Below are positions 1 to 12,500 of a stretch of DNA of 64,000 bases, piece after piece. Under the pieces are notes generated by a model, which was not told the origin of the DNA, ran no database searches, and saw only the letters and a list, made by a program, of their open reading frames with translations. Position 1 is the first letter of the stretch, and each line of letters opens with the position of its first letter. Origin of the DNA: Magnolia sinica (lineage: Eukaryota; Streptophyta; Magnoliopsida; Magnoliales; Magnoliaceae); contig NC_080574.1 in the NCBI RefSeq assembly GCF_029962835.1, forward strand, positions 22,542,001-22,606,000, in the 5' to 3' direction. Both the position numbers and the translations under genes were made by a program.

Positions 1-191
1 TTTCCACCAAATAAAGCACCCAACCCGTGGTTCATGTCTGATTGCGTACATGCTCGATCGATCGTGCCACGACTGGTCAAGTATGTACTCGACTAGTCGT
101 GTACAGCCCAAAATGTGCAATTTTACACAAAATTTAAAATTTAAACATTTAAAATGACAAATATATACAATATGATACAAAAATACATGAA

Positions 192-1640
192 TTAACAATT
201 CATTTTACACATACCAAGATGAAATTTTAATTTAGAAAATCTGCTTTTGTCGAGCGATTTTGTGAATATGTCAGCTAGTTCATTCTCGGTAGGAATATAA
301 TCTAAGGAAATTGTCTTCTCTTCCATTAATTCACGAATGTAGTGATATCTAATGTCAATATGCTTGGTTCGTAAATGCTTGATTAGATTTTTAAAGATAT
401 TAATTACGCTTGAATTATCACAATATAAAACCATAGTATCTTGCGTAATTCCGTAATCGCTTAGCATTCTTTTCATCCATACAAGTTGAGCGCATGCATT
501 ACCAGCAGCAATGTTTTCAGCCTCAGCTGTTGAAAACAATACGGAACTTTGTTTCTTACTTAGCCAAAAAACTAAATAGTTCCCTACATAGAAACAACCA
601 CCACTGGTTGATTTTCTATCATCAATGTTACCAGCCCAATCAACATCAATGTAACCAGCTAATTGCATACTAGTATCATGTGGATACCAGAGACCAAGAT
701 TAGCTAAACTAGCGACATATCGTAAAATGTGCTTAACAGCAGTTAGATGTAATTCTTTAGGGTCAGATTGATATCTAACATAAATTCCTACGTTAAATGC
801 AATATCAGGTCGGCTTGTAGTTAAATAAAGCAAACTACCTATCATACTGCGATACAATGTAGGATCCACACTCTTACCTGTAGAGTCTTTTGAGAGTTTT
901 AAAGAAGTACTCATTGGAATATCAAAATTTTTTCTACTCTCAAATCCGAACTTTTTAACTAAATTCAGAGCATATTTGGTTTGAGAGATTAAAAAACCAT
1001 CAGGTTGTTGTTTAACTTGCAACCCTAGAAAATAATTCAATTCTTCAACTATGCTCATTTCAAATTTAGACTTCATAAGATCTGCAAACTCAACAGTCAT
1101 GTTAGCACAGGTAGATCCATAAATAATATCATCAACATAAATTTACACTATTAAAATGTGATCATTATGTTTCTTTACAAACAATGTCTTATCAACACTT
1201 CCCATTATAAAGTTATAACTTAGTAAAAATTTAGTCAACTTTTCATACCATGCCCTGGAAGTTATTTCAAACCGTAGAGTACCTTTTTTAGGCGGTAGAC
1301 ATGATCAGCATTCTTAGGGTCTTCAAAACTCATTATTTGTTCAACATACACTTCTTCATGCAAATTGCCATTTAAGAATGCACTCTTTACATCCATTTGG
1401 TATATTTTGAACTTTCTAAAGCATGCAATAGATATAAATAAACTGATTGATTTAAGACGAGCTACTGGGGCAAAGGTCTCATCATAATCGATGCCTTCAA
1501 TTTGAGTGTACCCTTATACAACCAGCCTAGCCTTGTTTCTAATAATATTACCAAGTTCATCAGACTTATTTTTGAAAATTCATTTTGTTCCGATAATGTG
1601 TTTATCTTTCAGTCTGGGAACTAAGTACCAAACATCATTT
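192..1640 (-). mobile_element. copia reverse transcriptase and RNase H region
   Basis: The RT catalytic YVDD box is encoded near 1125-1145. Further on, the RT thumb shows LNYFLGLQVKQ and PYRSMIGSLLYLT-like sequence, and the RNase H shows GYIDVDWAGNIDDRKSTSGG, the TAEAE active-site segment and KHIDIRYHYIRE. It ends with LADIFTKSL, the usual C-terminus of copia pol. Integrase before RT identifies Ty1/copia rather than Ty3/gypsy. Confidence 0.92.
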
Positions 1641-3200
1641 CTGACAAAGTTTTTCATTAATAAGAGCTTCTGTTACGTTAGCCGGTTCTATCTGAGATGT
1701 AAAGCACACGTAATTACACAGATCCTCTAGTTGTTTACAAGTGCGCAAACTAGTGAGAGGGTTTTCAAGAATCTGATTAGTTGGATGGTCTTTAATAGTC
1801 CTCAGTTCAGAATTATTTTGACTTGATGAAGTATCTGGTTTATCAATTAGAAGAACTTCATCATTTTCTGAACTTGAGATAGGTGTATTCAAGTGATCAC
1901 CAATAACCACATTACTGGACTCTTGAATTACACCGGTCCTATTATTAAGAACCCGATACGCTCGACTATTCAGAGCATACCCTAAAAATATCCCTTCATC
2001 ACTTTTTGTATCAAACTTACTCAGATTTTCTCGGTCACGTAAAATGTAGCACTTGCTGCCAAAAACACGAAAGTATTTGACAGTAGGTTTCTTATTAAAC
2101 CACATTTCATAAGCCGTTTTACCATTTGATTTTCTAATAAAAACGCAGTTAATTATATAATAAGCAGTATTGACTGCTTCAACCCAAAGATTTTTAAGGA
2201 GCTTCATACTATTTAACATTACATTTGTCATTTCTTGAAGCACTCTATTTTTTCTTTCTACTATACCATTTTGTTGTGGTGTTTTGGGTGCAAAGAATTC
2301 ATGTGATATTCCTTAATCACTGCAAAACTTCTCAAAACTGCTATTCTCAAATTCTGATCCATGATCACTACGGATCTTACAGACTTGAGATTATTTTTCA
2401 GTTTGGATTACGTTTAAGTACCCTTTTTACTTCATCGAGAGTTTTTGATTTATCTCTTAAGAAGACTACCAAAGTGAACCTGGTAAAGTCATCAACAATT
2501 ACCAGAATGTACTTCTTGCCACCTTAACTCTCCATTCTGGTTGGTCCAATAAGATCCATGTGGAGAAGTTCGAGCGGTTTAGATGTGGCATTGGAGTTCA
2601 CCTTTTTGTGAGTACTCCTGGTTTGTTTGCCAATCTGGCATTCGCCACATATTTTGTCTACTTTCTGTATTTTGGGTAAACCTCTTATTAACTCTCTTTT
2701 GCTTAATCTATACAAGTTGTGGTATTGTACATGTCCGAGGTGCTTATGCCATAATTCTGTCTCATCGGTATGGACCATGTAGCACGATAGATTAGATGAG
2801 ATTGAATCACTCACAATGTAGAAGTTTTCAGACATTTTGCAACCAGTTAATATTATAGAACCATTTTTCTTTAGAATTTCGCACCCTTGGTTAGTAAATT
2901 TTACACTATGATTTTTATCGCATATTTGAGAGATGCTTAATAAGTTGTGTTTTAACCCTTCTACATATAACATATTCTCAAATAAAGGGAGGTTAAGGAG
3001 TTAAACCGTACCTTGGCCAACAATTCTACAGTTGCTACCATCACCGAAAGTGACTGAACCATCAGTCATGTCTTTAAGATTGGTGACAAACCCTTGTCGC
3101 CTGTCATATGTCTGGAGCAACCACTATCTAGGTACCACTTTGAATGGCTCGAAGCTTTGAAAGTGGTGTGGGCAACCAAGCAAGTAACCTTAGGAACCCA
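1640..3200 (-). mobile_element. copia protease and integrase region
   Basis: An aspartic protease active-site motif, WYLDSGCSRHMTG, lies near 3090-3135. Next comes the integrase zinc-binding part with LWHKHLGHVQYHNLYRL and CGECQIGKQTRS (near 2625-2750), then LLHMDLIGP, the start of the integrase core. A more C-terminal stretch with KKPTVKYFRVFGSKCYI and EGIFLGYA lies near 1980-2110. These are standard copia pol motifs. The region is not an open gene. Confidence 0.88.
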
Positions 3201-4029
3201 TTTCATTACAGTCTTGGGTTTAGGAGTATAGTTGGTCTTCATATGTTTGCAGTTGTTATAATACCGACCCATTGAGTTAGATTTTAAGAGCTCCTTAAGT
3301 AAGTCAACAATTTTTTCAGCGAAAGGATTACGATTCTGATTTTTATAGTTGATATGATTGATTTTAGGTTTTAAGGTTTGAAAAGTCTCGACATTTTTAT
3401 AATAGTTTTGATTTAGACTTTTTCTTCTTAAGTTTGAAGACTCCCCTTTTACAAATTTAGGAGGAATATTCTTATCTTTAAGAGGAATACTTTTGTCGTA
3501 GCCCAATCCAAATCGATCGCCATGTTTTCTGGATCCGGATAAAGGTTTTTCTAACTTAGGATCACCTTGGGCATACCTCCAAGTGTCTTTTAAACTCAAA
3601 AGTGAAGAGACTTCTAGTTTTAGTTTTTCAATTTCAGATTTTAGGTTTTCAATAAGGGAGATTTTGAAATCTAAATCGCACTTAGTTTTTTCAAAACAAT
3701 CCGAAATGTGAGATTTTTCTAAAACAAGATTATCAAAATTTTCTTTAAGTTTTGCAAACATTTATTTCTGAAGTTTTAGTTTTACAGGAATTTTACAACT
3801 TTCCTTGTATAGGGCATTATAAGCATCTTGAAGATCTTCTTCAATTTCATGATCACTAGTCAGATTTTCTTCACTAGTTGAATCATCATTATCTGAAAAG
3901 TGAACTTTGGTAAGTCATAAGGGCTTTAACTTTATTACCCGACTCGGTTTCAGAATCTTCTGACTCAGAAGAGGCTTCCAAGCAGGAAGATTCATCTCAA
4001 GTAGCCAACATACCTTTCTTTTTAAGTTT

Positions 4030-4821
4030 GTCCTTTTTAGGACACTTGTTCGCTAGATGCCCATATTCATGGCAGTTGTAACATTGACTGTCTTTTAAAG
4101 ATTTTTAAGTTTTAGATCTAAATCTTTTCTTTTCATTAGGTTTTTGCAAATTAACCCTCTTTTTACTTTTGAAAATCTTATAAAACTTTTTAGCTAAAAG
4201 GGTCATATCATCTTCAGAATTTTCTAAATCAGAATTACTATTTTCTTGAGAAATACTTTTAAAAGATTTAAGGGCAATGGATTTACCTTTAAGAGCTTTA
4301 AAGTTTAACTCATAGGTTTGTAATGAGCCAACTAATTCTTCTACCCTCATATTATCCGTATCACGAAGTTCCTGGATCGTAGTCACCTTTGAGTTGAACC
4401 GTTCAGGCAGTAAGCGTAGTATCTTTGCACAGACTTTACTTTCTAGGATTTTATCACCAAGACCCCACATAGAGTTAACAATGTCATTTAATCTTGTATA
4501 AAAGTCCATGAAAGTTTTGCTTTCTTCCATATGTATTTTCTCAAATTTGGTTGTGAGGATTTGGACTTTAGATTTCTTGATAATTATTGTTCCCTCGCGT
4601 GTCATTTCTAAAATATCCTAGGCTTGCTTTACAATATCATGGGATATAATTCTTTTGAATTCATCCGTTGATAGTGTGCAAATGATTACATTTAGAGCCT
4701 TTGCATTAGTACTACTCTCACTTTTCTGAAGAGTGGTCCAAGAAAAATAAGGTGAGACTTTCATAGTTTTGGATCCGTCGGTACTAGTTACTTCAGTAGT
4801 AGGAGGGGTACAATTAGTCAT
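4030..4821 (-). mobile_element. copia gag region
   Basis: The capsid-like part shows motifs typical of the UBN2/gag family, such as KILRLLPERF and a VEELVGSLQTYEL helix, followed by an acidic/basic linker. A zinc knuckle of the form CX2CX4HX4C (CYNCHEYGHLANKC) lies near 4040-4075. Gag packages the element RNA in cytoplasmic particles. Part of a broken element. Confidence 0.85.
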
Positions 4822-5016
4822 TGTGGCTTGTCACATGCTCTCATCCATGGATTTTAAGAAAATTCTTATCCTGGCTTTCCAATAGGCATAATTGGAGCCA
4901 TCAAATGGTAGAGGCCTAGTGACCGAAAGACTATTAAAATTTGACATCTTAAAAAGCTCAGATCGATTAGCTCAGAAAATTAATCCAAAAGAAATAAGAA
5001 TTAAAACGATCTATTA

Positions 5017-5031
5017 GGCTCTGATATCACT
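5017..5031 (-). promoter_or_regulatory. Primer-binding site of the copia element
   Basis: On the minus strand the bases right after the LTR read AGTGATATCAGAGCC. This closely matches the TGGTATCAGAGC motif that many plant copia elements use to pair with the 3' end of initiator tRNA-Met. It fixes the inner edge of the 5' LTR at 5032. Confidence 0.8.
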
Positions 5032-6098
5032 TGAAAAGGCCAAGCTAAAAGTCCGAGAGGGGGGATGAATAGGACTATGTCAAATTAAAAAATAAACTGT
5101 AAAATTTAAACAAATATAAATAAAGATAGCAATTAAACAATCCCACAATGCAGAAATGTAAAACAACCTCAAATATACAAGTATTAAGAGGTTGATACAG
5201 ATGTTGTTCTAAGGACAACCTTACACCAAAAACCAATGGCTTATGGTAGGACAACCTGATTCCTAGAACGGTCTATGTATCAAAATCTCAAACCGATACA
5301 GAAGAATAAAGAAATAAATAGCAAATAAATAAACCAAGCTATTACAACATTCTCACACTTGCATGAAAAGATTACAACATTCTCCACAAATGCATAAAAG
5401 GAAATTATAACATCCATAAAATGAAATAATCAATCAATCAATGACCACAAGACCAAAAATTATAGTGGTTCGCTTGTGCGTACACCAACTGTTTAGAAAA
5501 ACAGCCACACAACTACTCCACTCCTAATATCCTCACACAGTAGATATTAGTGTTCACTAAGAAATAGGTTTTTCAAAGTTCACCTAAAACCTTCACAATT
5601 GTGTCTTTCATGTGGGCTTACACAATTCAAAAATCCTACACGCTGAGTTTTCTAGATCACCTTAGACAAACCAAAAGAAAGAGATTTTTCTAGCACTATC
5701 TCAAAGAAACCAAAAGAATGAATTTACAAAAACTGTAAAATACTTATCTAGATATTCTCCTTTTTGTTGTAGCCCGGAAGAATCAATTTAGAGTAAAAGT
5801 TCAACGTAAATGTTCAATGTTCAAACTCACTTATGAAATGGTTCTAAGTTCTAAATTGATTTTAAATTAAAATCACCTTGGGCTAGCTTGATTTGATTTT
5901 GATTCCAAGAAATGGAAAAACTTCAATCCCTCTTTCAAATAAGATTGGAATGTAGAAAATCAAAATCAAATACAAAGAAAGCTAATTAAAGAGAATATTA
6001 AATGAGAACTAAATAGCTTAAGAATATCACTAACTTATCTCTTAGAGTGGTGTCTTGATCTTGCTTGAATTGGATATCAAACTCTAAAATTCGTGCTC

Positions 6099-6108
6099 TA
6101 TTTATAAG
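6099..6108 (-). promoter_or_regulatory. TATA box of the copia LTR promoter
   Basis: The minus strand reads TTATAAATAG here, a canonical plant TATA box, inside the 5' LTR and directly downstream (in element orientation) of the CGACYRGTCG array. U3 would therefore be about 6110-6967 and transcription would start near 6070. This is inferred from motif and position only. Confidence 0.6.
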
Positions 6109-6124
6109 TACAGAAATCGCATCT

Positions 6125-6500
6125 TCAACTAGTCTTGAGGTCGGTTCGACTGGTCGAAGGACCAACAAACTTTTGAAAATTTGAGCGCAATAAGATAAGA
6201 CCGTTCCACGATTGGTCGAAGGACTTGCTCGACCGGTCGAGTGGCCTCCACGACTGGTCGAGTCCTATCCACGACTGGTCGTGTGGGACTCATTTTAGTT
6301 GCTGGACTTTGAGTCGAGCCTACAGGACTGGTCGATCACTGTTCACACGACCGGTCGAGCAATCTCCAGGATTGGTCGAGGCAATAACAAAAAATCCCAA
6401 AAATAAGTAACAAACTTAGGACTGGTAGATGATTTCTTGGACTAGTCGAGCCAGTGCTAGGACTAGTTGAATATAGTCTAAGACTAGTCAAAAAAACAGT
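6125..6500. repeat. Array of about 12 palindromic CGACYRGTCG motifs in the LTR
   Basis: Imperfect copies of the 10-base palindrome CGAC(T/C)(G/A)GTCG, often followed by AG, recur every 20-40 bases. Examples lie near 6148, 6207, 6229, 6251, 6272, 6323, 6351, 6372, 6452 and 6488. Spacer sequences differ from one another, so this is not a simple tandem repeat of a longer unit. The array sits immediately upstream of the LTR TATA box in element orientation. Two more copies occur at 80-111. Confidence 0.8.
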
Positions 6501-6967
6501 CTATGCACTTATAAAATGACCCAATTAAATTATGTGTTCAAAATGACCTATCCTATGGTCAATCTAGGGTCATCCATACCTTATAAGCGGTGTATGAACA
6601 TTGAATCTTCTTTTTTGCTTCAGTTGATAGTTGTTCTTTAAAGTTCACGAAGCTTGAGATCTTGAATTTAAAACACATTGAAGCTTGAGCTTGAGGTACT
6701 TGAGTTGTACTTCACCTTGAGCTTTAAGTACCAAAATAAAGACTATTGTCTTGCCTTAAATAAAGCTTTGAAACCTTGAACTTTGAAGCTTGAAAGAGTG
6801 AGCTATCACATGGTGTTATACTTGAACTTGTATATCTCTTGATCTTGCATTTGAAATTCTTGAGGTAAAGACCTTTGATCTTGTACATGAGATGCACAGT
6901 CTTGAATATGTAGATGAGCTACACAAGACACAGATTCCAAGAGGTTTTGGCACTACAAAATTTGACA

Positions 6968-8516
6968 ATCATAGGAGCTAGAAAACATAGCACTTACAAG
7001 GGCAGAGATTGATTTTCAATGGACGGCTAAGATGAACAGAGAGCTCTTCACACAGATTCATCCAGCTATGAGGGAGAATCTCTCTCTTTTTGGAAAGGAA
7101 AGAAACACACATTTTCTCCGTTTTCAGAAAGTGGTTACACATGGCCTAACTACGCTCGTGTTTGTGGTCGCATGAGTGCAAGGCATCGGGTGAAACTGGG
7201 TAGGGTTTGCATGGCTTTGGGTCCTCCAACATGTGAACGGTTTCGATCTTCAAATGGGATGCTGATGGTGGGCCACAACTCGCTGAGAACGAACTCTATC
7301 CATCCGTCTGTTTTGGCGGGAGGAGAAATTTAAAAAAAAAAAAGAATTTCTTTCCTCTTTTGCAGCTGGCGGGTCAACTGAGCTTGACCAGCTCCTACGG
7401 TCCAGTGCACAGCGAGTGTGCACTTGTTGTGCACATGCACCATGTGAAGTGGGGTCCACCATGAGGATTTCAACTAATCCATTCTGTTCATCTAATTTGT
7501 CAGCCCATATTAGGGCCCAATCTAACGAATGAGGCAGATCCAAGTCTTAGGTGGACCATATCATCTGAAACATGGCCATTAAGTGCTAGTTATCATTGAT
7601 TCAGGGTAGAACATGGTACACACCTGTGATAGCACCGTTCATCTAGCTAGTGAGCCACCCAGGGCCACTTTCCATTTTAAATTATATAATAGAAATATAT
7701 ATACATATTTGTTTAGTATAATATATTGATAGTTATTGATAAGTATTTATTTACAATCACTAATACTTATAATGTATGTTTGTGATGCATATATAGTATT
7801 TAAAAACTAACATTATGTGATATATATTTTATATATATGGTATAATATGATAATATATAGTCAAAATTATAAAATGTAAGTGTTAATTAATATACTTCAA
7901 TTATATAATAATGTGTTGGTATACGATTTATTTTATATATAGTTTAAGTAATATAAAATAACTAAGATACATAATTTGAATAATTTAAGTAACATATGTA
8001 TTATTACAAATGATTATAAAAAAAAAAAATCATTTTATATTATAATATATATATATATACACATTTAAAATGAGCTATTATGGATCAACTTTTAGATAGG
8101 CCACCCATATGACTTTGAGTATAGCTTAGGTGGGCCTCATCTGGTGGTCAGTCAGATCATGTTTGTCCTCTAACATTCCCAGATTAATATAGATATACTT
8201 AGACCGACACTCTTAGAATCCAATGGATTCACAGTTGCCTCTGCCTACTGAATGGCGGGTTTTGATGATTCAGCTTTTGATATTGACAACGAACACTTGG
8301 TTTATCTATCATAGTGATTGAATTCTAGAATAGACCTCTCTTGTGATGTGATGCTCTGTTCTGGAACATAATGGATGGATGACATAATATACGAGCGAAG
8401 TTTACCCTTGACGGTGAGGGTAATTGGTCCGCTTAAGCTAGATTTGTACACATACTAAGTAGGGTTACTCGATAGCATCTGAGTACTAAAAATACGAGGT
8501 GTTACAGGATAGTTAT
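6968..8516. other. Gene-free stretch between the two LTR elements
   Basis: No supported gene. About 7445-7590 looks like one arm of the GTGGACCAC repeat family (GGCAGATCCAAGTCTTAGGTGGACCA-type words). About 7680-8065 is extremely AT-rich with TATATA runs. The last stretch, up to about 8503, ends in GAGGTGTTACA, like the terminus of the solo LTR at 12803. It is probably the end of an older, truncated LTR of that family. Confidence 0.6.
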
Positions 8517-9208
8517 TGTTGATGCAAAACTCTAGTTCACCCTCGCCGAGCTCCGAACACTCGCACCGAGCCCTATAAGCCTGCATAGGTGAAGGAAAAA
8601 GGAGACCCTGGCTAGAGCAGGGGACCCTCCGATGCCACAGTTAGGCTAGGAATCTGGGTCTAAGTAGTGTGGGTAGGTTTCAGATGAGAGATTTTGCGTA
8701 CCTATCTCTACACATGAGTTTCCTATTTATACCATTTGATTTGAGTTAATGTGCCTGTCATTCTCGGCACGATCTTTGCCACTACGCGGAAGCTAAGCGT
8801 TTGGAGGTGTGGGCGGTTATCCTTAGATCGCACGCCAGATTTTACTCCATACGTGTGTCACTGGAGTTGATCCCTGAACGTATTCGTAGGCTTCATCTCC
8901 GTCTGAGCCAACCCTATGGTTTGAATCCATACACAGGCCAAGCCTCGCCGCTTGTCGGCAGGGATTGGGTCGGAGCTAATAGTGGAAATGTGTAATGGCT
9001 TCTTCCGGGTTCCAAGCTGATGTGAAAGCTCTACAAAAGAACTTGGAAGTTAAACCTTGGTTATTACCAGACTAGGTTAGACTAGCTGTCGCTGCCGAGT
9101 CAAGGTTCAGCTCATCGGCTTTGGTCGTTCGGCTTGTTATGGTAAGTTCACTTAGTCAGTCGAGCCGAGTAAATTCCTTCTGAGGTCGGTTCATATTTTC
9201 CCATAACA
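8517..9208 (-). repeat. 3' LTR of the Tat element (left copy)
   Basis: It starts TGTTGATGCAAAA and ends CCCATAACA, giving TG...CA ends. It is preceded by the target duplication GTTAT and followed inward by a polypurine tract (minus strand GTATGGGGCTTT at 9209-9220). It is about 80 bp shorter than its partner, which carries an internal duplication. Confidence 0.9.
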
Positions 9209-9509
9209 AAAGCCCCATACTCTCTAAGTTTGAGCTCAGAATCAGAGAGTAAATGTCTGGGGAAGTGAACCGGCACTCTCTTCTTAATGATGAGTCGGCA
9301 AGATTGAAACGAATTATTGTGATCGTTACTCTCTGCGATTAAGGCATTGTACTTCGATGGCGACCTTTCGGGTATGAGCCTGTGGTAGATGAACACGTGG
9401 CGGCAGTTAAGGATTTGAATCATCTGAGCGAGTGGAATGTTGTTGCGTGGATGCCGAGAGATGGAGGGTCACGCGTGCTTTAAATGCCATTCATTGCTGG
9501 CAGCATATG

Positions 9510-12500
9510 TGTAACGTCCTGGATTTTCACTGTTTTGGATTTCCAAAAATCCTTGAATTTTTTTAATATAATTAACTTATATTATCACTTACTGACCATT
9601 AATACTCAATGTTAGTTTATACATGGGTGGTACCAGTAAAGAATCGCACAAGTCCAATTAATCAACAGTAGGAAGCCAATGAATCCGCCCGATCACTTAA
9701 ACACCGAATTTAGCCACATAATTTACTCACACATAGCCTAAATCTAACTGACCTACCACTGATTAATCAAGACAATCATAACTAAATTAAAGGATCTACT
9801 CGAAGCCGAGTTAGATAAGGCCCGGATCTTGACTAATAGACCAAATCAACCCCGTTACTCTTTTAACTTAAAACCGACAGTTTAGAGTAATCATGACCAA
9901 ATCTCCACTTTCACTAGTTATAAATAGGCCACACTATGAACACAGTTAATCCAAACCCTAATCATTGCTCACAAGAAATCTTAATACCTAATTCATTCCA
10001 AAAATACCCTGATTTTTCAAACAAGCTCTAAACCGCTCATTAGTGGGCCACTAATTCCAAAACTATAGAATAATGCCCGTCTTACTAGGCTTGACATCCA
10101 TCGCCGGAGTCGGACCTGGGTAGTGTTCATAACGGCTCAACTTGGGCCGAAAGCTAAGTGCTTACAACGGGCGAATCCCCTAAGCCGAAATCTGAAACTT
10201 AAGTGAAATAGACATTTTGCTCTTTCGTGAAGTTGTGGCTTTTGGACCGTCAATCCACAACCAAAATTGGAGTACCGATTAATTATATTTCCCTGCTCAT
10301 ATCCGTATAGCCGCGGCCCCAATCGACCATTGGTGACCGTTAAACAGATTTCTAATCATATTCATTGATTGACAAATCCAAATGGTAGGCCAATCAGATC
10401 CATACATAGATCATCATTAGGGCTAATTACCCTACGGTGTATATCGACTTGTACACCCCATAATGGGCCCTAAAGGTTAGAAAAATTCTCCCATAGGGCT
10501 AGTATAGTAAAAACTCAATCATTGGGGCCATTTACACCAAATCTGGCACCATGTAAGGGCTTCATTTGGGCACCCCCTCTTCCCATACGAATTTGCATTT
10601 TCAAAGGAGAAAAAGAGGAAGAGAAAGAAAAAGAGAAGAAGAGAGAGTAGGGTGGGGAAGCTTTAGTGCTTCCCTTCATCGATTTCCTCCAATCAAAGCC
10701 CTAGCATCGATCACTTTCCTCCGCCGAATCCACCCCATTTGCGATTTGGAGGTAAGAAACAAACCTACTTCCTAACCTAGGTTCTTTCTAAAATGGATTA
10801 CATGAATCTCATATAGTTCTTGGTGTTTATATGAAAATTTGTGATTTTTCTCAAATCCCTAACCATACGAACCTTGCATCCCCCACAACAAGAGCAAGAT
10901 TCCCAAGTAATCACCATTCTTCTCCATATATACATTTTGTAAGCTAGGCCCTTGCATGTATCCTAACATGTGGGTGCATTTGACTCAGGACCTCGGAAAA
11001 CCCTCCCGCGAGTCCAACACCCATAGGACGATTCCGTAAGGCCTCGGCAACCTAAAAGTGCGAACCATTATCCCTAGGTGGCCAAGTACCAATTTTACGA
11101 TAAATTTAATGATTATAGATGTTAGATTGATGTACATGAGTAATTTACAAAAAATCTAGCTAAGAACTTACATGCTAGGTCTACCCAACACGCATGCGAT
11201 GATAAATTGATGTTTGAATGGTCTTCAATTCGTTTGTGCATGAAATTAGCATTGCATGTTCACTTCACATCCAATTTTTTCTTGATCTTCTCTATAGCAT
11301 GTATGATTGCCTTATTTCTTGTTGGATTTTTGTACTAAGAGTGGTATGTTATCCTTTGCCTCTTAGGAAATTCGGCACCACACGCACACACGTTTGACTT
11401 ATGCTATTAAGAGTAGTTACATTTATTTAATATCCTGAAATTTTATGCTCGATGTATTGTACGCATAATTCCACCTGTATTAGAAGATGATCTCTTAATT
11501 GCTAGATGTGTTATTGAATACAACCCACTTTCTGGGTTGGTCAAGGAACTGAGATTTGTGAAGGTGGTTCCATTGGTTGGACCACCCTGTGATTAGACTA
11601 ACTGATTTGGGCGGACACGAATGGGCGACAGTAGTGGGACTACATGGGTTGCTTGCACCCGATGTTGTGCGTTACGTGCTCACCTGAACTTAGCAATCTA
11701 GTCCACCAACTGACTAACCATGCTTGTTAACCATGTTTGCTCATGCCTATTTGGAACTTAGAACACCCCTCACCCACTAACACCCACTGACAATAGCTGA
11801 AAACTGATCCATAATCTCGTGAACCAGGCATGGTGGAATGGGACACTGTATCTGAGCTGTCGGTCTACACTGGGGTGATAAGCCTCCCCGTAGTGACCAT
11901 GAGCGATCCTGCTTCCCAGCACTCCCCACGTGCTTACAATCGAGGGTAGGGACCCCGATGGGATCAAGAATCGTGGGGTCCTGGCCGCCTCGTGCGTTGA
12001 GGGGTCCGGGCCTCACAAATGGATGAGGGCATTGATATCGTTAGGGTGTACCAGTTTTTCCAACCTATTGGATAAACAAAATTAACTAAATACTCGGCTA
12101 ATGTTATCCATGCATCGTATTAACTAGGATTTAGTGACTCGGCAGTTGAGGTCGCAATGAGAGAGTGTTGGTCATGCGCGACCGTGAGACGAAGTCGTTC
12201 GAGGGAGTGTTGTGGGTGAGGTCATGCATCATACCATAATTCAAGCATACGCATTTAATAAGATTAGTTAGAGATGTGTGAATTTATGTTTTTCATTAAA
12301 TTCATCATGAAATTGTTATTTGATATAACTTATGGCTGATAGCACCCACTGAGTTAGTTACTCACTCCTACTCTAGGACGGTATTTTAAAACACCAACCA
12401 GACACGTCATTAGATGCAGGTGAGGCGGAGCTCGATGAGCTGAGCGGGGTGAGCATGGATGAGGAAGAGGAGCTTCCCTGCTTCCAGACTTTTGGCGGAT

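Larger units (their letters stand above)
1..6967 (-). mobile_element. Ty1/copia LTR retrotransposon fossil, SIRE-like, 3' end outside window
   Basis: Read on the minus strand, the order is 5' LTR, primer-binding site, gag with a CCHC knuckle, protease, integrase, reverse transcriptase and RNase H, which is the copia order. The gag region (UBN2-like, with ILRLLPERF and a long Lys/Glu-rich tail) and the HLGH-type GAG-pre-integrase domain resemble the SIRE/Maximus branch. The coding part is broken in several places, about half a dozen by eye, so this is a dead copy. The 3' LTR lies wholly or mostly beyond position 1, so LTR-LTR age cannot be estimated here. Confidence 0.93.
5032..6967 (-). repeat. 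5' LTR of the copia element
   Basis: The inner boundary is well placed: TGAAAAGGCC (plus strand) starts directly after the primer-binding site. The outer boundary is inferred from the plus-strand terminus CACTACAAAATTTGACA, which gives a TG...CA LTR of about 1.94 kb. It lies just where coding-like sequence stops, but cannot be confirmed without the second LTR. It contains a minus-strand TATA box near 6100 and, upstream of it, a dense array of CGACYRGTCG motifs. Two similar motifs occur at 80-111, so the 3' LTR may begin within the first 150 bases of the window. Confidence 0.65.

Noticed and set aside
7250-7543. A 97-residue minus-strand protein
   Set aside because: No recognisable domain; it overlaps a GTGGTCCACC-type repeat arm.
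10137-12016. Genes inside the 9510-12803 block
   Set aside because: The open frames show no domain, lie inside a TG...CA-bounded long LTR, and have no consistent start or codon pattern.
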